Positions 1 to 9,230 are shown, counted from the first letter of the stretch. The stretch: 64,000 bases of DNA from an uncultured bacterium (GCA_947383145.1 CANDCH010000008.1:32539-96538); one strand, 5' to 3'. Notes: generated by a model from the sequence alone, not told the origin. Program-made: numbers and translations.

Positions 1-452
1 TGGACGGATTGCTGCTCCTGCTTCTGTTCGGGGTGTTCGCCGTGTGCGTGCTGTCGGTGCTGCTGACGGGGGCCAGGGCCTACCGCCGCCTCACCCTGCG
101 GGACCAGGAGGCCTACCGCCGCCGGACCTGCGTGCAGTACATCGCCACCCGGGTGCGCCAGGGGGATATCGAGGGGGGCGTGACGGTGGAGCCCTTCGGA
201 GAGGGCGACGCCCTCGCCCTCACCGCGGACGGCTACGTCACCCGGGTCTACTGGCATGACGGCTGGCTCAAGGAATTGTATACCGATGAGGACGTTCAGC
301 TCGCTCCCGAGGACGGGGAGAAGATTATGGAGCTGGGCGGTTTGACCATGTCTATGGACGATGGGCTGCTGACCGTGGAGGCCGTCAACGGGGACGGCAC
401 GTCGGACACCCTGCGGCTGGCCCTGCGCGGCGGAGAGGGGGGTGGGCAATGA
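1..452 (+). CDS. Small pseudopilin-like membrane protein, start cut by the window edge
   Basis: The reading frame is open from the first bases. The window opens with TG followed by GAC GGA, so the start codon is probably an ATG whose A lies just outside. The protein (about 149 aa) has one hydrophobic N-terminal helix (LLLLLLFGVFAVCVLSVLL) followed by a soluble, acidic domain, the layout of minor pseudopilins. It resembles DUF4860-type proteins encoded beside type IV pilus genes in Clostridia, although that family call is from memory. Its stop overlaps the next start by 4 nt (ATGA), so it is the first of three similar small proteins feeding into pilT. Function beyond pilus association is unknown. 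Confidence 0.6.
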   Translation, partial: DGLLLLLLFGVFAVCVLSVLLTGARAYRRLTLRDQEAYRRRTCVQYIATRVRQGDIEGGVTVEPFGEGDALALTADGYVTRVYWHDGWLKELYTDEDVQLAPEDGEKIMELGGLTMSMDDGLLTVEAVNGDGTSDTLRLALRGGEGGGQ

Positions 453-910
453 AGAGCAGAGCCCCTTTGATTCTGATGGAGCAGATGGTGATGCTGCTGG
501 TGTTCGCCCTGGCGGCGGCGCTGTGCATGCAGGCCTTTGTGAAGTCCGACCAGATGTCCCAGCGCAGCCAGGACCGGGACCGGGCCCTCACCCAGGTCCA
601 GACCGTGGCGGAGACCGTCCGGCACTGCAAGGGCGACATGACCCAGGCGGCGGCGCTGCTGGAACTGCCCTACCCGTATGATTCCGATGTGGACACGCTG
701 TGGGTGCACTACGATGAAAATTGGAACTGCGTCGGCGTGGGGGTTGGCTGCGGGATGGGCGTGGCCTGCTCCCTGGCGGTCCGGCCGATGGACGCCGGCG
801 CGGCTGGCCTGGGCATGGCCCGGGTGGAGGCGGTTTCCATGCCGGATGAGACGGTGATCTTCGCCCTGGACGTGGCCTGGCAGGAGGAGGTGGGCGGCCA
901 TGCCGGTTAA
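449..910 (+). CDS. Pseudopilin-like protein of the pilus operon
   Basis: A 153-aa protein with a short basic N-terminus (MKSRAPLILMEQMVMLL) and one membrane helix at about residues 8-30, then a soluble domain with a Cys-containing central part (about residues 76-92). The shape suits a minor pilin or a membrane-tethered pilus assembly factor, but no catalytic motif is visible. It starts inside the stop of the previous gene (ATGA) and ends 11 nt inside the next gene, so the set should be translated together. I do not recognise a named family with certainty. Confidence 0.6.
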   Translation: MKSRAPLILMEQMVMLLVFALAAALCMQAFVKSDQMSQRSQDRDRALTQVQTVAETVRHCKGDMTQAAALLELPYPYDSDVDTLWVHYDENWNCVGVGVGCGMGVACSLAVRPMDAGAAGLGMARVEAVSMPDETVIFALDVAWQEEVGGHAG

Positions 911-1364
911 AAAAGAGGAGCGCTTTTCCCCCCCGGCGGTGGGGGGCACCTCTCTGCTGGTGGTGTTCGCGGTGCTGTGCCTGACGGTGTTCGCCCTGCT
1001 CAGCCTCACCACCGTACAGGCCGACGTGCGGCTGGCGGACGCCTCCGCCAAGGCGGTTACGGACTATTACGAGGCCGACCGTCAGGCCCAGGCGGTGCTG
1101 GCCTACCTGCGCACCGGCGAGGCCGCCGCCGGGTCTATCCCGGAGGACCTTCAGCTGAGCAGCGAAGCCAGCGATTATCCCGGGGGCAAACCCGGCGATA
1201 CGGTCACCTCCTACGCCATCCCCATTTCGGACACCCAGGAGCTCCAAGTGGAGGTGCGCTTCAACTGGGACGGGACCTATGACATTCTGCGCTGGCAGGC
1301 CGCCCCCACGGGCGAGTGGGAGGGCGACGAGTCCTTCGAGCTCTGGGACGGAACACTGTTTTAA
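900..1364 (+). CDS. Pseudopilin-like protein, third of the set
   Basis: A 154-aa protein with a basic N-terminus (MPVKKEER), one hydrophobic helix at about residues 17-39 (VVFAVLCLTVFALLSLTTV) and a periplasmic-type C-terminal domain. A GGAGGAGG ribosome site lies about 9 nt before the ATG, inside the previous gene. Position directly before pilT, separated by 13 nt that carry the pilT ribosome site, argues for a role in a type IV pilus-like machine. No characterised homologue is recognised. Confidence 0.6.
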   Translation: MPVKKEERFSPPAVGGTSLLVVFAVLCLTVFALLSLTTVQADVRLADASAKAVTDYYEADRQAQAVLAYLRTGEAAAGSIPEDLQLSSEASDYPGGKPGDTVTSYAIPISDTQELQVEVRFNWDGTYDILRWQAAPTGEWEGDESFELWDGTLF

Positions 1365-1377
1365 GGAGGCCATTCCT

Positions 1378-2436
1378 ATGGCTGGATTGACGGAATATCT
1401 GAAGCGGGCGGTGGCGGACAACGCCTCCGACCTGTTTATCGTGGCGGGCGGCCCCGTGTGCGCCAAGGAGGACAAGCGGCTGGTGCCCATCAGCGAGGAC
1501 CGGGTGTTCCCTCAGGAGACGGAGGAACTGATCCGGGAGGTGTATGAGCTGGCCAAGCGTCCCATTGAGCGCTTTCTCCGGGAGGGGGACGACGACTTCT
1601 CCTTCTCCGTGGCGGGGCTGGCCCGGTTCCGGGTGAACGTGTACCGCCAGAGGGGCTCCATGGCCGCGGTGATCCGGGTGGTGGCCTTTGACATACCCGA
1701 TTATCAGAGCATGGGCATCCCCGAGGAGGTCATCAAGCTGGCCCAGGTGGCCCACGGCATGGTGCTGGTCACCGGCACGGCGGGCAGCGGCAAGTCCACC
1801 ACCCAGGCCTGCGTCATCGACCGGATCAACCAGACCCGGGAGTGCCACATCATCACCCTGGAGGACCCCATCGAGTACCTCCACCGGGACCGGCGGAGCA
1901 TCGTCAGCCAGCGGGAAATCGCCATCGACACCCAGGACTACCCCTCCGCCCTGCGGGCCTGCCTCCGTCAGGCCCCCGACGTGATTCTGCTGGGCGAGAT
2001 GCGGGACCAGGCCACCATCCACACCGCCATGACGGCGGCGGAGACAGGACACCTGCTCATCGCCACCCTCCACACCAAGGGGGCGGTGAACACCATCGAC
2101 CGCATTGTGGACACCTTCCCCAGCGGCCAGCAGGATCAGGTCCGGGTGCAGCTGAGCATGGTGCTCCACACCGTGGTGTCCCAGCAACTGGTGCCCGGGG
2201 TCAACGGCGAGCTGGTGCCCGCCTTTGAGATCATGCACGTGAACAACGCCATCCGAAGCCTGATCCGGGACAGCAAAACCCACCAGATCGACAACGCCAT
2301 CGCCGCCGGCGGGGCGGAGGGCATGATTACCATGGACCAGTCCCTGCTGAGCCTGTACAAGGCGGGGAGGATCACGGCGGACACGGCGCTGTCCTGTTCG
2401 GACAACCCGGAGCAGCTGCGCCGGAGAATGGGCTGA
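1378..2436 (+). CDS. pilT: Type IV pilus retraction ATPase (PilT family)
   Basis: A 352-aa secretion ATPase that would power pilus retraction (twitching or DNA uptake) as a cytoplasmic hexamer. The Walker A motif GTAGSGKST is at about residue 130, followed by the Asp/His boxes (ITLEDPIEY, TAMTAAETGH) and a Walker-B-like VILLGEMRD segment. The motif AIRSLIRD near the C-terminus matches the AIRNLIRE retraction signature typical of PilT rather than PilB. ATG 1378 was chosen because AAGGAGG lies 9 nt upstream; the frame is open further upstream but without homology. The pilus core genes (pilB, pilC, prepilins) must lie outside the window. Confidence 0.9.
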   Translation: MAGLTEYLKRAVADNASDLFIVAGGPVCAKEDKRLVPISEDRVFPQETEELIREVYELAKRPIERFLREGDDDFSFSVAGLARFRVNVYRQRGSMAAVIRVVAFDIPDYQSMGIPEEVIKLAQVAHGMVLVTGTAGSGKSTTQACVIDRINQTRECHIITLEDPIEYLHRDRRSIVSQREIAIDTQDYPSALRACLRQAPDVILLGEMRDQATIHTAMTAAETGHLLIATLHTKGAVNTIDRIVDTFPSGQQDQVRVQLSMVLHTVVSQQLVPGVNGELVPAFEIMHVNNAIRSLIRDSKTHQIDNAIAAGGAEGMITMDQSLLSLYKAGRITADTALSCSDNPEQLRRRMG

Positions 2437-2441
2437 GCGCC

Positions 2442-3647
2442 ATGAAATACGATTTTACCAGCGTGATTGAGCGCCGGGGACTGGACGCCCTGGCGGTGGA
2501 CGAGGTGGGCCGCCCCGGCGGCTGCCCCGCCCCCCGGGCCGGCTTTGACCCCATCCCCATGTGGGTGGCGGACATGAATTTCGCCACCGTCCCCTCCGTG
2601 CCCCAGGCCATGCTGGAGCGGGTCCGGCACCCCCTGTACGGCTACTTTTACCCCCGGGAGGAGTATTTCCAGGCCATTGTGGACTGGCAGCGGGACCGCA
2701 ACGGCGTTTCCGGCCTGTCCAAGGAACACATCGGCTATGAGAACGGCGTGCTGGGCGGGGCGGTGAGCGCCCTGAATGTGTTCTGCTCCAGGGGCGGCAG
2801 CGTGCTGCTCCACACGCCCGCCTATGTGGGCTTCACCGGGGCCCTTGCCAACAACGGCTGGCACATTGTCCACAGCCCCCTGGTTTTGGACGAAAACGGC
2901 GTCTACCGCATGGATTTTGACGACATGGAGCGAAAAATCGTGGACCACAAAATCCATGCCGCCGTGTTCTGCTCTCCCCACAACCCCTGCGGCCGGGTGT
3001 GGGAGCGGTGGGAGCTGGAGCGGGCCATGGCGCTGTTCCAGAAGCACGGCGTGATGGTGGTGTCCGACGAGATCTGGTCGGACCTGGTGCTGGACGGACA
3101 CCGGCATGTGCCCACCCAGTCCGTCAGCGAGGACGCCCGCAGGCGCACCGTGGCCCTGTACGCCCCCTCCAAGACCTTCAACCTGGCGGGGCTGGTGGGG
3201 GGCTACCACATCATCTACGACAAAACCCTCCGGGAGCGGGTGGAGAAGGAGTCCTCCCTGTGCCATTACAATGAGATGAATCTCATGTCCATGTACGCCC
3301 TGCTGGGCGCTTACGGCCCCGAGGGCCGGGAGTGGGTGGACGAGCTCCGGCAGGTGCTGACGGAAAACGTGGAGTACGCCTGCGGGTATATTGCCCGGCG
3401 GTTCGCGGGCGTCCGGGTGTCCAAGCCCCAGGGCACCTATATGCTGTTTCTGGACTGCGCCCGGTGGTGCGAAGCGCACGGAAGGAGTCTGGACCAGCTG
3501 CTTCGAGCGGGCTGGGATGTGGGAGTGTATTGGCAGGACGGGCGGCCCTTCCACGGCCCCAGCCACATCCGGGTGAATCTGGCCCTGCCCCTCTCCCGGG
3601 TGGAGGAGGCCTTCCGGCGGCTGGATCAGTTTGTGTTCAACGGGTGA
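2442..3647 (+). CDS. MalY/PatB-type PLP C-S lyase (aminotransferase class I/II)
   Basis: A 401-aa fold-type I PLP enzyme. The N-terminal block IPMWVADMNF, the SPHNPCGRVW stretch and SDEIWSDLVL are characteristic of the MalY/PatB cystathionine beta-lyase group. The catalytic lysine is in APSKTFNLAGL at about residue 246. Expected activity is beta-elimination of cystathionine or cysteine conjugates in the cytoplasm, giving homocysteine or thiol, pyruvate and ammonia; a true aminotransferase role cannot be excluded. It begins 5 nt after pilT and may be cotranscribed with it, although the functions are unrelated. A strong terminator follows. Confidence 0.85.
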   Translation: MKYDFTSVIERRGLDALAVDEVGRPGGCPAPRAGFDPIPMWVADMNFATVPSVPQAMLERVRHPLYGYFYPREEYFQAIVDWQRDRNGVSGLSKEHIGYENGVLGGAVSALNVFCSRGGSVLLHTPAYVGFTGALANNGWHIVHSPLVLDENGVYRMDFDDMERKIVDHKIHAAVFCSPHNPCGRVWERWELERAMALFQKHGVMVVSDEIWSDLVLDGHRHVPTQSVSEDARRRTVALYAPSKTFNLAGLVGGYHIIYDKTLRERVEKESSLCHYNEMNLMSMYALLGAYGPEGREWVDELRQVLTENVEYACGYIARRFAGVRVSKPQGTYMLFLDCARWCEAHGRSLDQLLRAGWDVGVYWQDGRPFHGPSHIRVNLALPLSRVEEAFRRLDQFVFNG

Positions 3648-3656
3648 GCGCCTGTG

Positions 3657-3693
3657 AAAAGGAGGCCCCGCGCATAGCGCGGGGCCTCCTTTT
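3657..3693. terminator. Bidirectional rho-independent terminator
   Basis: A perfect 17-bp stem (3657-3673 with 3677-3693) with a 3-nt loop, with an A-tract at one end and a T-tract at the other. It lies between the convergent malY-type gene (+) and the sensor operon (-), so it can end transcription from both sides. Confidence 0.93.
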
Positions 3694-3698
3694 GCCCT

Positions 3699-4766
3699 TC
3701 ACCGGCCGCCTTCGGGTAGAAACTGGTCCAGGTTGGTCCAGTCGATTTTTTGGTAGGGCAGCCAGACGTAGTGGCCGTCCTGGAGGTCCACCGCCAGGGC
3801 GGGGTCCTCCCCCTCCGCCAGAGCCAGGGCCAGATCCAGCATGGCCCGGGCGATGCCCCGGGCGTCGTTGAGGACGGTGCCGTACAGCTCCCCGGTGGAC
3901 ATGGCCTCCAGCGCCGGGGCGGTGGCGTCCACCCCCACCACCAGCGGACCGGGATTTCCCCAGGCCCGGATGGCGTCCAGCGCCCCCAGGGCCATGTCGT
4001 CGTTGTTGGAAAACACGACCTCGATTTCGGGCCCGAACCAGTCCAGCCACTGGGCCATTTTAGCGGAGGCCTGCCCCCGGTTCCAGTTGGCGGAGTCGCT
4101 GGCCAGCTTTTCCACCTCCACCCCCGCGTCGGTGAGAACCTTCACCGACCACTCGGTGCGCAGCAGCGTATCCTGGTGGCCCGGCTCCCCCTCCAGCATT
4201 ACGTATTGGAGCACGCCGTCCCCGCTGCGGTCCAGACCCAGCCGTTCGTCCCGCCAGGCGTCCAGCACCAGCTCGCCCTGCAGGGCCCCGCCCTCCTCCG
4301 CCCGGGCCCCCACATAGTACACCCGCTCCCGGTAGTCGATGTCCTCCGACACCGGCTGGCGGTTGAAGAAAATGACGGGAACCTCAGACGCCTCCGCCTT
4401 GTCGATGAGCACCGCCGCCGCCGTGCGGTCCACGATGTTGACCAGCAGAATGTCGTATCCCCGGTCCAGAAACCGGTCGATCTGCTCCAGCTGGGTGGTC
4501 TGGTTGTTGGCGCCGTCCATCACGGAGATGTTGATCTTCCGGCCCAGCTCCACCTCCGCCTCCTGGACCATCCGCTCCAGCTCCTGGGTGACGGAGGAGA
4601 TAAAGGTGTCGTCCTGGGTATACAATGCCACCCCCAGGCGCAGGGTGTCCGTCTCCTGTTCCCGGGCGGGGGCGCAGCCCGGGGAACACAGCAGCGCCAG
4701 GGCCAGCAGCAGCGCCGGTCCCCGCCTAGCCCACCGGGAACAGCAGCTTTTGATATTCCGGTTCAT
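3699..4766 (-). CDS. MglB-like periplasmic sugar-binding lipoprotein of the sensor operon
   Basis: A 355-aa periplasmic binding protein of the galactose/glucose type (LacI-like Peripla_BP_4 fold). It has a signal peptide ending in LCSPGC (lipobox-like, Cys about residue 28), the LVNIVDRTAAAV and PVIFFNRQP blocks also found in the MglB protein of this window, and EVVFSNNDDMALGA. It starts 41 nt inside the preceding gene, where GGAG lies 6-7 nt before ATG 4766. It is the last gene of the yesN-yesM operon rather than part of mglBAC, so a sensing role (ligand-loaded partner of the kinase) is more likely than bulk transport. That assignment is inference. Confidence 0.82.
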   Translation of the reverse strand: MNRNIKSCCSRWARRGPALLLALALLCSPGCAPAREQETDTLRLGVALYTQDDTFISSVTQELERMVQEAEVELGRKINISVMDGANNQTTQLEQIDRFLDRGYDILLVNIVDRTAAAVLIDKAEASEVPVIFFNRQPVSEDIDYRERVYYVGARAEEGGALQGELVLDAWRDERLGLDRSGDGVLQYVMLEGEPGHQDTLLRTEWSVKVLTDAGVEVEKLASDSANWNRGQASAKMAQWLDWFGPEIEVVFSNNDDMALGALDAIRAWGNPGPLVVGVDATAPALEAMSTGELYGTVLNDARGIARAMLDLALALAEGEDPALAVDLQDGHYVWLPYQKIDWTNLDQFLPEGGR

Positions 4767-5676
4767 AGAGTTCCTCCCCCCGCACAATGAAAAACGGCAG
4801 CGGTTCCGTATGATAGCTGTCCCCCCGGGCCAGGTTTACCGCCCCCTCCACCGCCAGATAGCCGGCGGCGAAGTCGCTCCACGCCCCGGCGGCGGAGATG
4901 ACCCCCTGCTCCAGCCAGGCGGCGGCGTTGGCGGAAACCCCCACGCCGTACAGGGGCACGTCCAGCCCCAGGCTTTGCTTCAGCGCCGCCGCCTGCTCGG
5001 TGAGGGCGGGCTCAAACGCCATTACGGCGGACAGGTCCGGCTGCTTGAGCAGGTCCCGCAGGGCGTCGGAGGAGGCGGTGAGGCTCACGGTCCGTTCCCG
5101 CACCGGCGCTCCGGCCCGCTCCAGGACCGCCCGGGCCCCGTCCACGCGGGCGGCGACGCCGGTGCTGTCCGGGGAGGCGTTGAGCAGGAGTATGAAGCCT
5201 GCCGCGTCCCGCGCCAGCACGGCCTCCGCCAGCGCTCCGCCCAGGGCGGCGTTGTCCGGCGAGACGGTGAGGGAGGCCCCCTCCAGGGGGGACTCCATGG
5301 ACACGATGGGGCAGACCGCCTCCTGCTCCGCCAGGGCCCGGGACAGCTCCGGCGGGTCCGCCGGGACCACCACCAGCGCGTTGGATTGCTGGCCGATTTC
5401 CCGGCGGAGCACCGCCAGCTGGTCCGCGCCGTCGTTGGCCTGCGCCAGGGTGAGCACCCGCAGCTCCGCGCCCAGCTCGCCCGCGGCCTGCTCCATGCCC
5501 AGGCGGGCGTTGAGCCACAGGGAGCTGTCGGCCTCCCGCAAAATGACGGAAATCTCCACCAGAGGGGCGGCGTCCCGGTGGCTGGGAAGCTGGGGCAGCA
5601 GCATGGTCACGATCACCGCTCCGCCCAAAAGGATGAGAATGATCAGCTGAATCACGGTGTTTCGTTTGTGCTTCAC
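4726..5676 (-). CDS. Membrane-anchored periplasmic-binding-protein-like sensor subunit
   Basis: A 316-aa protein with a basic N-terminus, one uncleaved-looking membrane helix (about residues 7-28) and an extracellular domain of the substrate-binding (Peripla_BP_4) type. It starts with GTG, overlaps the kinase stop by 4 nt (GTGA) and has AGGAGGG 7 nt upstream. No lipobox is evident, so it is probably tethered by the helix. In Clostridia such proteins act as the ligand-sensing partner of LytS/YesM kinases (the XylFII-LytS-YesN xylose system is the described example). Here the ligand is probably a sugar taken up by the adjacent mglBAC system; this is inference from context. Confidence 0.8.
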   Translation of the reverse strand: MKHKRNTVIQLIILILLGGAVIVTMLLPQLPSHRDAAPLVEISVILREADSSLWLNARLGMEQAAGELGAELRVLTLAQANDGADQLAVLRREIGQQSNALVVVPADPPELSRALAEQEAVCPIVSMESPLEGASLTVSPDNAALGGALAEAVLARDAAGFILLLNASPDSTGVAARVDGARAVLERAGAPVRERTVSLTASSDALRDLLKQPDLSAVMAFEPALTEQAAALKQSLGLDVPLYGVGVSANAAAWLEQGVISAAGAWSDFAAGYLAVEGAVNLARGDSYHTEPLPFFIVRGEELYEPEYQKLLFPVG

Positions 5677-7490
5677 GGCGCGCCCTCCTGTTGATACCGG
5701 CCGGCCTGCTCCAGGTTCAGGGCGGGCAGGCGCAGGCGGATGGTGGTGCCCTCGTCGGGCTCGCTGAAGATGGTCAGGCCGTAGGGCTCGCCGAAGGTGA
5801 GGCGGATGCGCTGGTGGACGTTGCGCACCCCGATGCCGGAGCCGGTGGTGTGCAGCTCCGGCCGCTGTTCGCTGAGCAGGGTGGCGGCCACCTCGGGACG
5901 CATTCCCACCCCGTTGTCGGACACGTCGATGATGAGGTCGTCCCCCTCCCGGCGGGCGTCCACCGTGATGAGCCCGTCCTCCTCCGAACCGGTGATGCCG
6001 TGGTAGATGGCGTTTTCCAGCAGGGGCTGAATGGTGAGCTTCAGGGTGTACAGCCCCCCGGTGTCCGGTCCGGCGGAGACGGCGGCGTCGAATTTGTTTT
6101 TGTAGCGGATTTGCTGTATGTTCAGATAGTGGCGGGCGTGCTCCAGCTCGTCGGCCAGGGGGATGATCCGTTTGCCCCGGCTCAAGGCGATGCGAAACAG
6201 CCGGGCCAGGGAGGTGACCATCTGAATGGACTCCTGATACCGCCCGGACTCGGTCATCCAGATGACGGAGTCCAGGGTGTTGTATAGAAAATGGGGGTTG
6301 ATCTGGGACTGGAGCACCTCCAGCTCGCTCCGGCGCTTCTGCGCCTCCTGTTGAATGATGTCGTCCATCAGGTGGCGCATGGTGGACACCATGGAGGCGA
6401 TGGACCGGCTCAGCCGCCGCAGCTCGTAGCAGCCGCTCTCCTCGATTTCCACCGCCTCCCGTCCGGCCTCCAGCTCCTTCACCGCCTGATCCAGCCGCAG
6501 GATGGGATCGGAGATGTAGGCGGACACCCGGAAGTTCAGGAAGGCCATCAAAAAGGCGGAGAACAGCAGAATGGACACGCCAAACAGCAGCAGGGAGTCG
6601 CTCTGCCCCCAAAGCCAGGGGTTGGGGACCACCCCCACCAGCTTCCAGCCGGTGTAGCCCACGGTTTTCACCGTCACCTCCCGGCTCTGGCCCTGGAACC
6701 GCTCCCGGTGGGAGCCGTCGGAGTAGCCCGCCGCCGCCAGGTTGTTCTCCTCCAGCAGTCCGGCGTAAATGAGCTGTTGCCTGGGGTGGTAGATGATCTC
6801 CCCGTCCCGGTCGATGAGGTAGATATAGCCCCCGTTGGGCTGCTCCACGTTCCGGCACACCTGGGCGATGCCGGCAAAGCTCATGTCCACCAGAAGGACG
6901 CCGCTCTCCGTGCTGCCCGCCCGGGTGAGCTGTACGTGACGGCTGAGGGACACCACCCAGCGGTAGCGGTCGTCGGGGTCGTCAAACAGCTCCTGGATGT
7001 GGGGGGTGGAGAAGTGGAGGTTTTCCATCTTGTCCAGCGCCTGCCGGAACCAGGGGCTCTCGTTGGGAAAGGCGGAGCGCTTGGCGGAGGACAGGGGGGC
7101 CGCCGCCTCCAGCGCGCCGCCCTCGTTGAACACGGCGATGGACACCAGCACGTCCCGATTCTCCTCGTAGAGCAGGCCCATGTCCTCCGTCATGGAGCGG
7201 TGGGTGGCGTCGGTCTTTTTGATGATCCGGTAATACACCGTGTCCGACACCCGCATCATCCGCCGCAGATAGCTGTCCAGATTCCGGTTCACCTGGGCCA
7301 GCACCCGCTGGGTGGACTCCTGTGCCATGGCCTGCATGGAGTCGGAGAAACGCAGCAGCAGGCTCCCGCCCAGCAGCAGGATGCCCGCCAGCGCCACCGC
7401 CGTGAAGGACAGGGACAGCACCAGCTGAATGCTCATGCCGCGGTAGCCCTGGGCCACCCGTCCGGCCAGACGCTTGAACAGTCCGCGCAT
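5673..7490 (-). CDS. YesM/LytS-type sensor histidine kinase
   Basis: A 605-aa membrane kinase. TM1 is at about residues 22-46, an extracellular dCache-like sensor spans about 47-295, TM2 about 299-320, followed by a HAMP-like linker. The His_kinase box INPHFLYNTLD carries the phospho-acceptor His400, and the HATPase has N (LLENAIYHG) and G (VSDNGVGM) boxes. It would phosphorylate the YesN-type regulator encoded 12 nt upstream. AGGGGGG lies 8 nt before the ATG. Downstream genes encode two binding-protein-like subunits that could present ligand to the extracellular domain. Confidence 0.92.
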   Translation of the reverse strand: MRGLFKRLAGRVAQGYRGMSIQLVLSLSFTAVALAGILLLGGSLLLRFSDSMQAMAQESTQRVLAQVNRNLDSYLRRMMRVSDTVYYRIIKKTDATHRSMTEDMGLLYEENRDVLVSIAVFNEGGALEAAAPLSSAKRSAFPNESPWFRQALDKMENLHFSTPHIQELFDDPDDRYRWVVSLSRHVQLTRAGSTESGVLLVDMSFAGIAQVCRNVEQPNGGYIYLIDRDGEIIYHPRQQLIYAGLLEENNLAAAGYSDGSHRERFQGQSREVTVKTVGYTGWKLVGVVPNPWLWGQSDSLLLFGVSILLFSAFLMAFLNFRVSAYISDPILRLDQAVKELEAGREAVEIEESGCYELRRLSRSIASMVSTMRHLMDDIIQQEAQKRRSELEVLQSQINPHFLYNTLDSVIWMTESGRYQESIQMVTSLARLFRIALSRGKRIIPLADELEHARHYLNIQQIRYKNKFDAAVSAGPDTGGLYTLKLTIQPLLENAIYHGITGSEEDGLITVDARREGDDLIIDVSDNGVGMRPEVAATLLSEQRPELHTTGSGIGVRNVHQRIRLTFGEPYGLTIFSEPDEGTTIRLRLPALNLEQAGRYQQEGAP

Positions 7491-7502
7491 TCCGACGCCC
7501 CC

Positions 7503-9092
7503 CTAGTCCTGGCGGGCCGCCCGGAACCTGGAGGGAGGCAGGCCGAAGTGGCGCTTGAACACGAAGCTGAAATAGTTGGGGTCGGTGTAGCCGGTGCGCT
7601 CGGCGATGAGGTAGGTTTTGTCGCCGGTGTCCCGGAGGAGGCGGGCGGCGTGCTCCATGCGCACCTCGGTGACGTAGGCGGTGAAGCTCTTCTGGGTCTC
7701 CCGCTTGAACAGGGTGGAGAAATAGGTGGGGGACAGGTGGAGCTGTCCGCACAGGGTCTCCACGCTGAGGGCGCTGTCGCCGTAGTGAGCGGCGATGAAG
7801 CTCTTCGCCTGTTCCACCGTCTTCCAGGCGGAGTCGGTGCGCTGGCGGCTCATGGCCTCCCACAGCCGCAGGGCCCGCTCCAGCAGCCAGCCCTCCACCG
7901 CGTCCAGGGAGGGAAAGTCGGTGATGGACACCATGCCGGTGAAGTCCGGGCCGAACACCGCCTCCAGCTCCACGCCGCCGGTCTGGGCCAGCCGGGTGAG
8001 GGCGGTGAGCATCTCCAGAAAGAACATATGGCTCTGGGGGAGGGAGAGCCGTGCCTCCCGCACCCGGTCCACCTGGCGGCGGATGAGCTGGCCCACCTGC
8101 TCCCGGGAGCCCAGCTTGACGGCGGAGGCGAGGGCCCGCTGGTCCGCCTCCTCCAGGGTCAGGCAGGCGGAGCGGTCGGGCTCCAGGTCGCCGATGTACA
8201 GCGCCTGCTCCTCCCCCATGAGCACCCGGTAGTCCGCCGCCGCCGCGGCCCCCTCCATGGAGCTGTGGAGCAGCTCCGGCCCGGCGCAGGGCCTGCCCAC
8301 CCCCGCGAACAGGGTCATGCCCAGCAGGGGGACCGCCAGCTTGCACAGCCGGCCCAGCTCCTCCGTCAGGGCATAGATCTGCTCCTCCCCCTCCAGGCGC
8401 ACCAGCAGGGCCAGGGCGTCGTTATAGAGCACGGTGCGGGGGGCGCACCCGTCCAGAGAGAAGCGGGACTGGAAAAAGTCCCGGATGGAGGGCAGCAGCA
8501 GCCCGTCCCCGGCGGCGCCGTCCGCCAGCACCAGCGCCGCCGCCCAGCAGCCCTCCGGCAGGTCGATCTCATACCGGGCCGCCCGCTCCCGCGCCCGGTC
8601 CGGGGGAATGGCCCCGTCCAGCAGGCGGGTATAGAACAGCTCCCGCAGCACGGGCAGGCTCTCCTCGTACCGGCGGCGGAGGGTTTCGATGTCCCGGCGC
8701 TCCATGCGCTCCCCGTCCAGCTGCTCCCGCAGGCGGGTGAGCACCCCGGACAGCTCCGGGGCGTTGATGGGCTTCAAAATATACTCGGACACGTTCATGC
8801 CGATGGCCTGCCGGGCGTACTCGAACTCGTCGAAGCCGGAGAACACCACCAGCTTGGCGGCGGGCAGCAGGGGCTTCAGCCGGCGGCACAGCTCCAGCCC
8901 GTCCATGTAGGGCATTTTGATGTCGGTGAGCACCACGTCGGGGCGCAGCTGCTCCGCCAGCTCCAGGGCGTCCACGCCGTTTTCCGCCGTCCCGGCCAGC
9001 GCGAAGCCCAGCTCCGCCCAGCCGATCCTCCGGCGGATGCCCTCCCGGATCTCCTCCTCGTCGTCCACCAGCAGCACACGGTATTCCTCCAT
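7503..9092 (-). CDS. YesN-type response regulator with AraC DNA-binding domain
   Basis: A 529-aa regulator. Its N-terminal receiver domain has the acidic pair in LLVDDEEE, phospho-acceptor Asp57 (VLTDIKMPYMDG) and the ILKPI lysine. A long middle region of unknown fold follows, then a C-terminal AraC/XylS double helix-turn-helix at about residues 430-529 (LHLSPTYFSTLFKRE, TGYTDPNYFSFVFKR). ATG 9092 starts the receiver domain; the frame extends upstream only into the leader. It probably activates mglBAC, whose promoter has a poor -35, and possibly its own operon. Target sites are not proven by the sequence. Confidence 0.92.
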   Translation of the reverse strand: MEEYRVLLVDDEEEIREGIRRRIGWAELGFALAGTAENGVDALELAEQLRPDVVLTDIKMPYMDGLELCRRLKPLLPAAKLVVFSGFDEFEYARQAIGMNVSEYILKPINAPELSGVLTRLREQLDGERMERRDIETLRRRYEESLPVLRELFYTRLLDGAIPPDRARERAARYEIDLPEGCWAAALVLADGAAGDGLLLPSIRDFFQSRFSLDGCAPRTVLYNDALALLVRLEGEEQIYALTEELGRLCKLAVPLLGMTLFAGVGRPCAGPELLHSSMEGAAAAADYRVLMGEEQALYIGDLEPDRSACLTLEEADQRALASAVKLGSREQVGQLIRRQVDRVREARLSLPQSHMFFLEMLTALTRLAQTGGVELEAVFGPDFTGMVSITDFPSLDAVEGWLLERALRLWEAMSRQRTDSAWKTVEQAKSFIAAHYGDSALSVETLCGQLHLSPTYFSTLFKRETQKSFTAYVTEVRMEHAARLLRDTGDKTYLIAERTGYTDPNYFSFVFKRHFGLPPSRFRAARQD

Positions 9093-9115
9093 CGCGGCCC
9101 GCCTCCCCCTGATTT

Positions 9116-9192
9116 GGCCGCTCCCGTTGGAGCGGCCGCCGCCCATGGGCGGCGATATGTGATATTGTACCATACGGTTTGGGATTTGAAAA
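9116..9192 (-). promoter_or_regulatory. Candidate promoter and structured leader of the sensor operon
   Basis: Reading the minus strand, a -10 TACAAT (9164-9169) follows a weak -35 TTTTCA (9187-9192) with a 17-nt spacer. The leader then folds into a strong hairpin: 9-bp stem 9116-9124 with 9129-9137 and a 4-nt loop. It has no T-tract, so it looks like an mRNA structure rather than a terminator. Confidence 0.45.
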
Positions 9193-9195
9193 CCG

Positions 9196-9230
9196 CAAAA
9201 TGCCCGCCCGCGGCAGCGGACGGGCATTTG
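9196..9230 (-). terminator. Terminator of the mglBAC operon
   Basis: An inverted repeat (9196-9211 with 9216-9230, one mismatch and one extra base, loop GGCA) lies 12 nt after the mglC stop in the minus direction and is followed by TTTTGCGGTTTT. It separates the importer operon from the sensor operon. Confidence 0.8.

Noticed and set aside
9116-9137. Second terminator for mglBAC
   Set aside because: The hairpin is strong but lies beyond the real terminator, has no T-tract on the minus strand and sits in the leader of the yesN gene.
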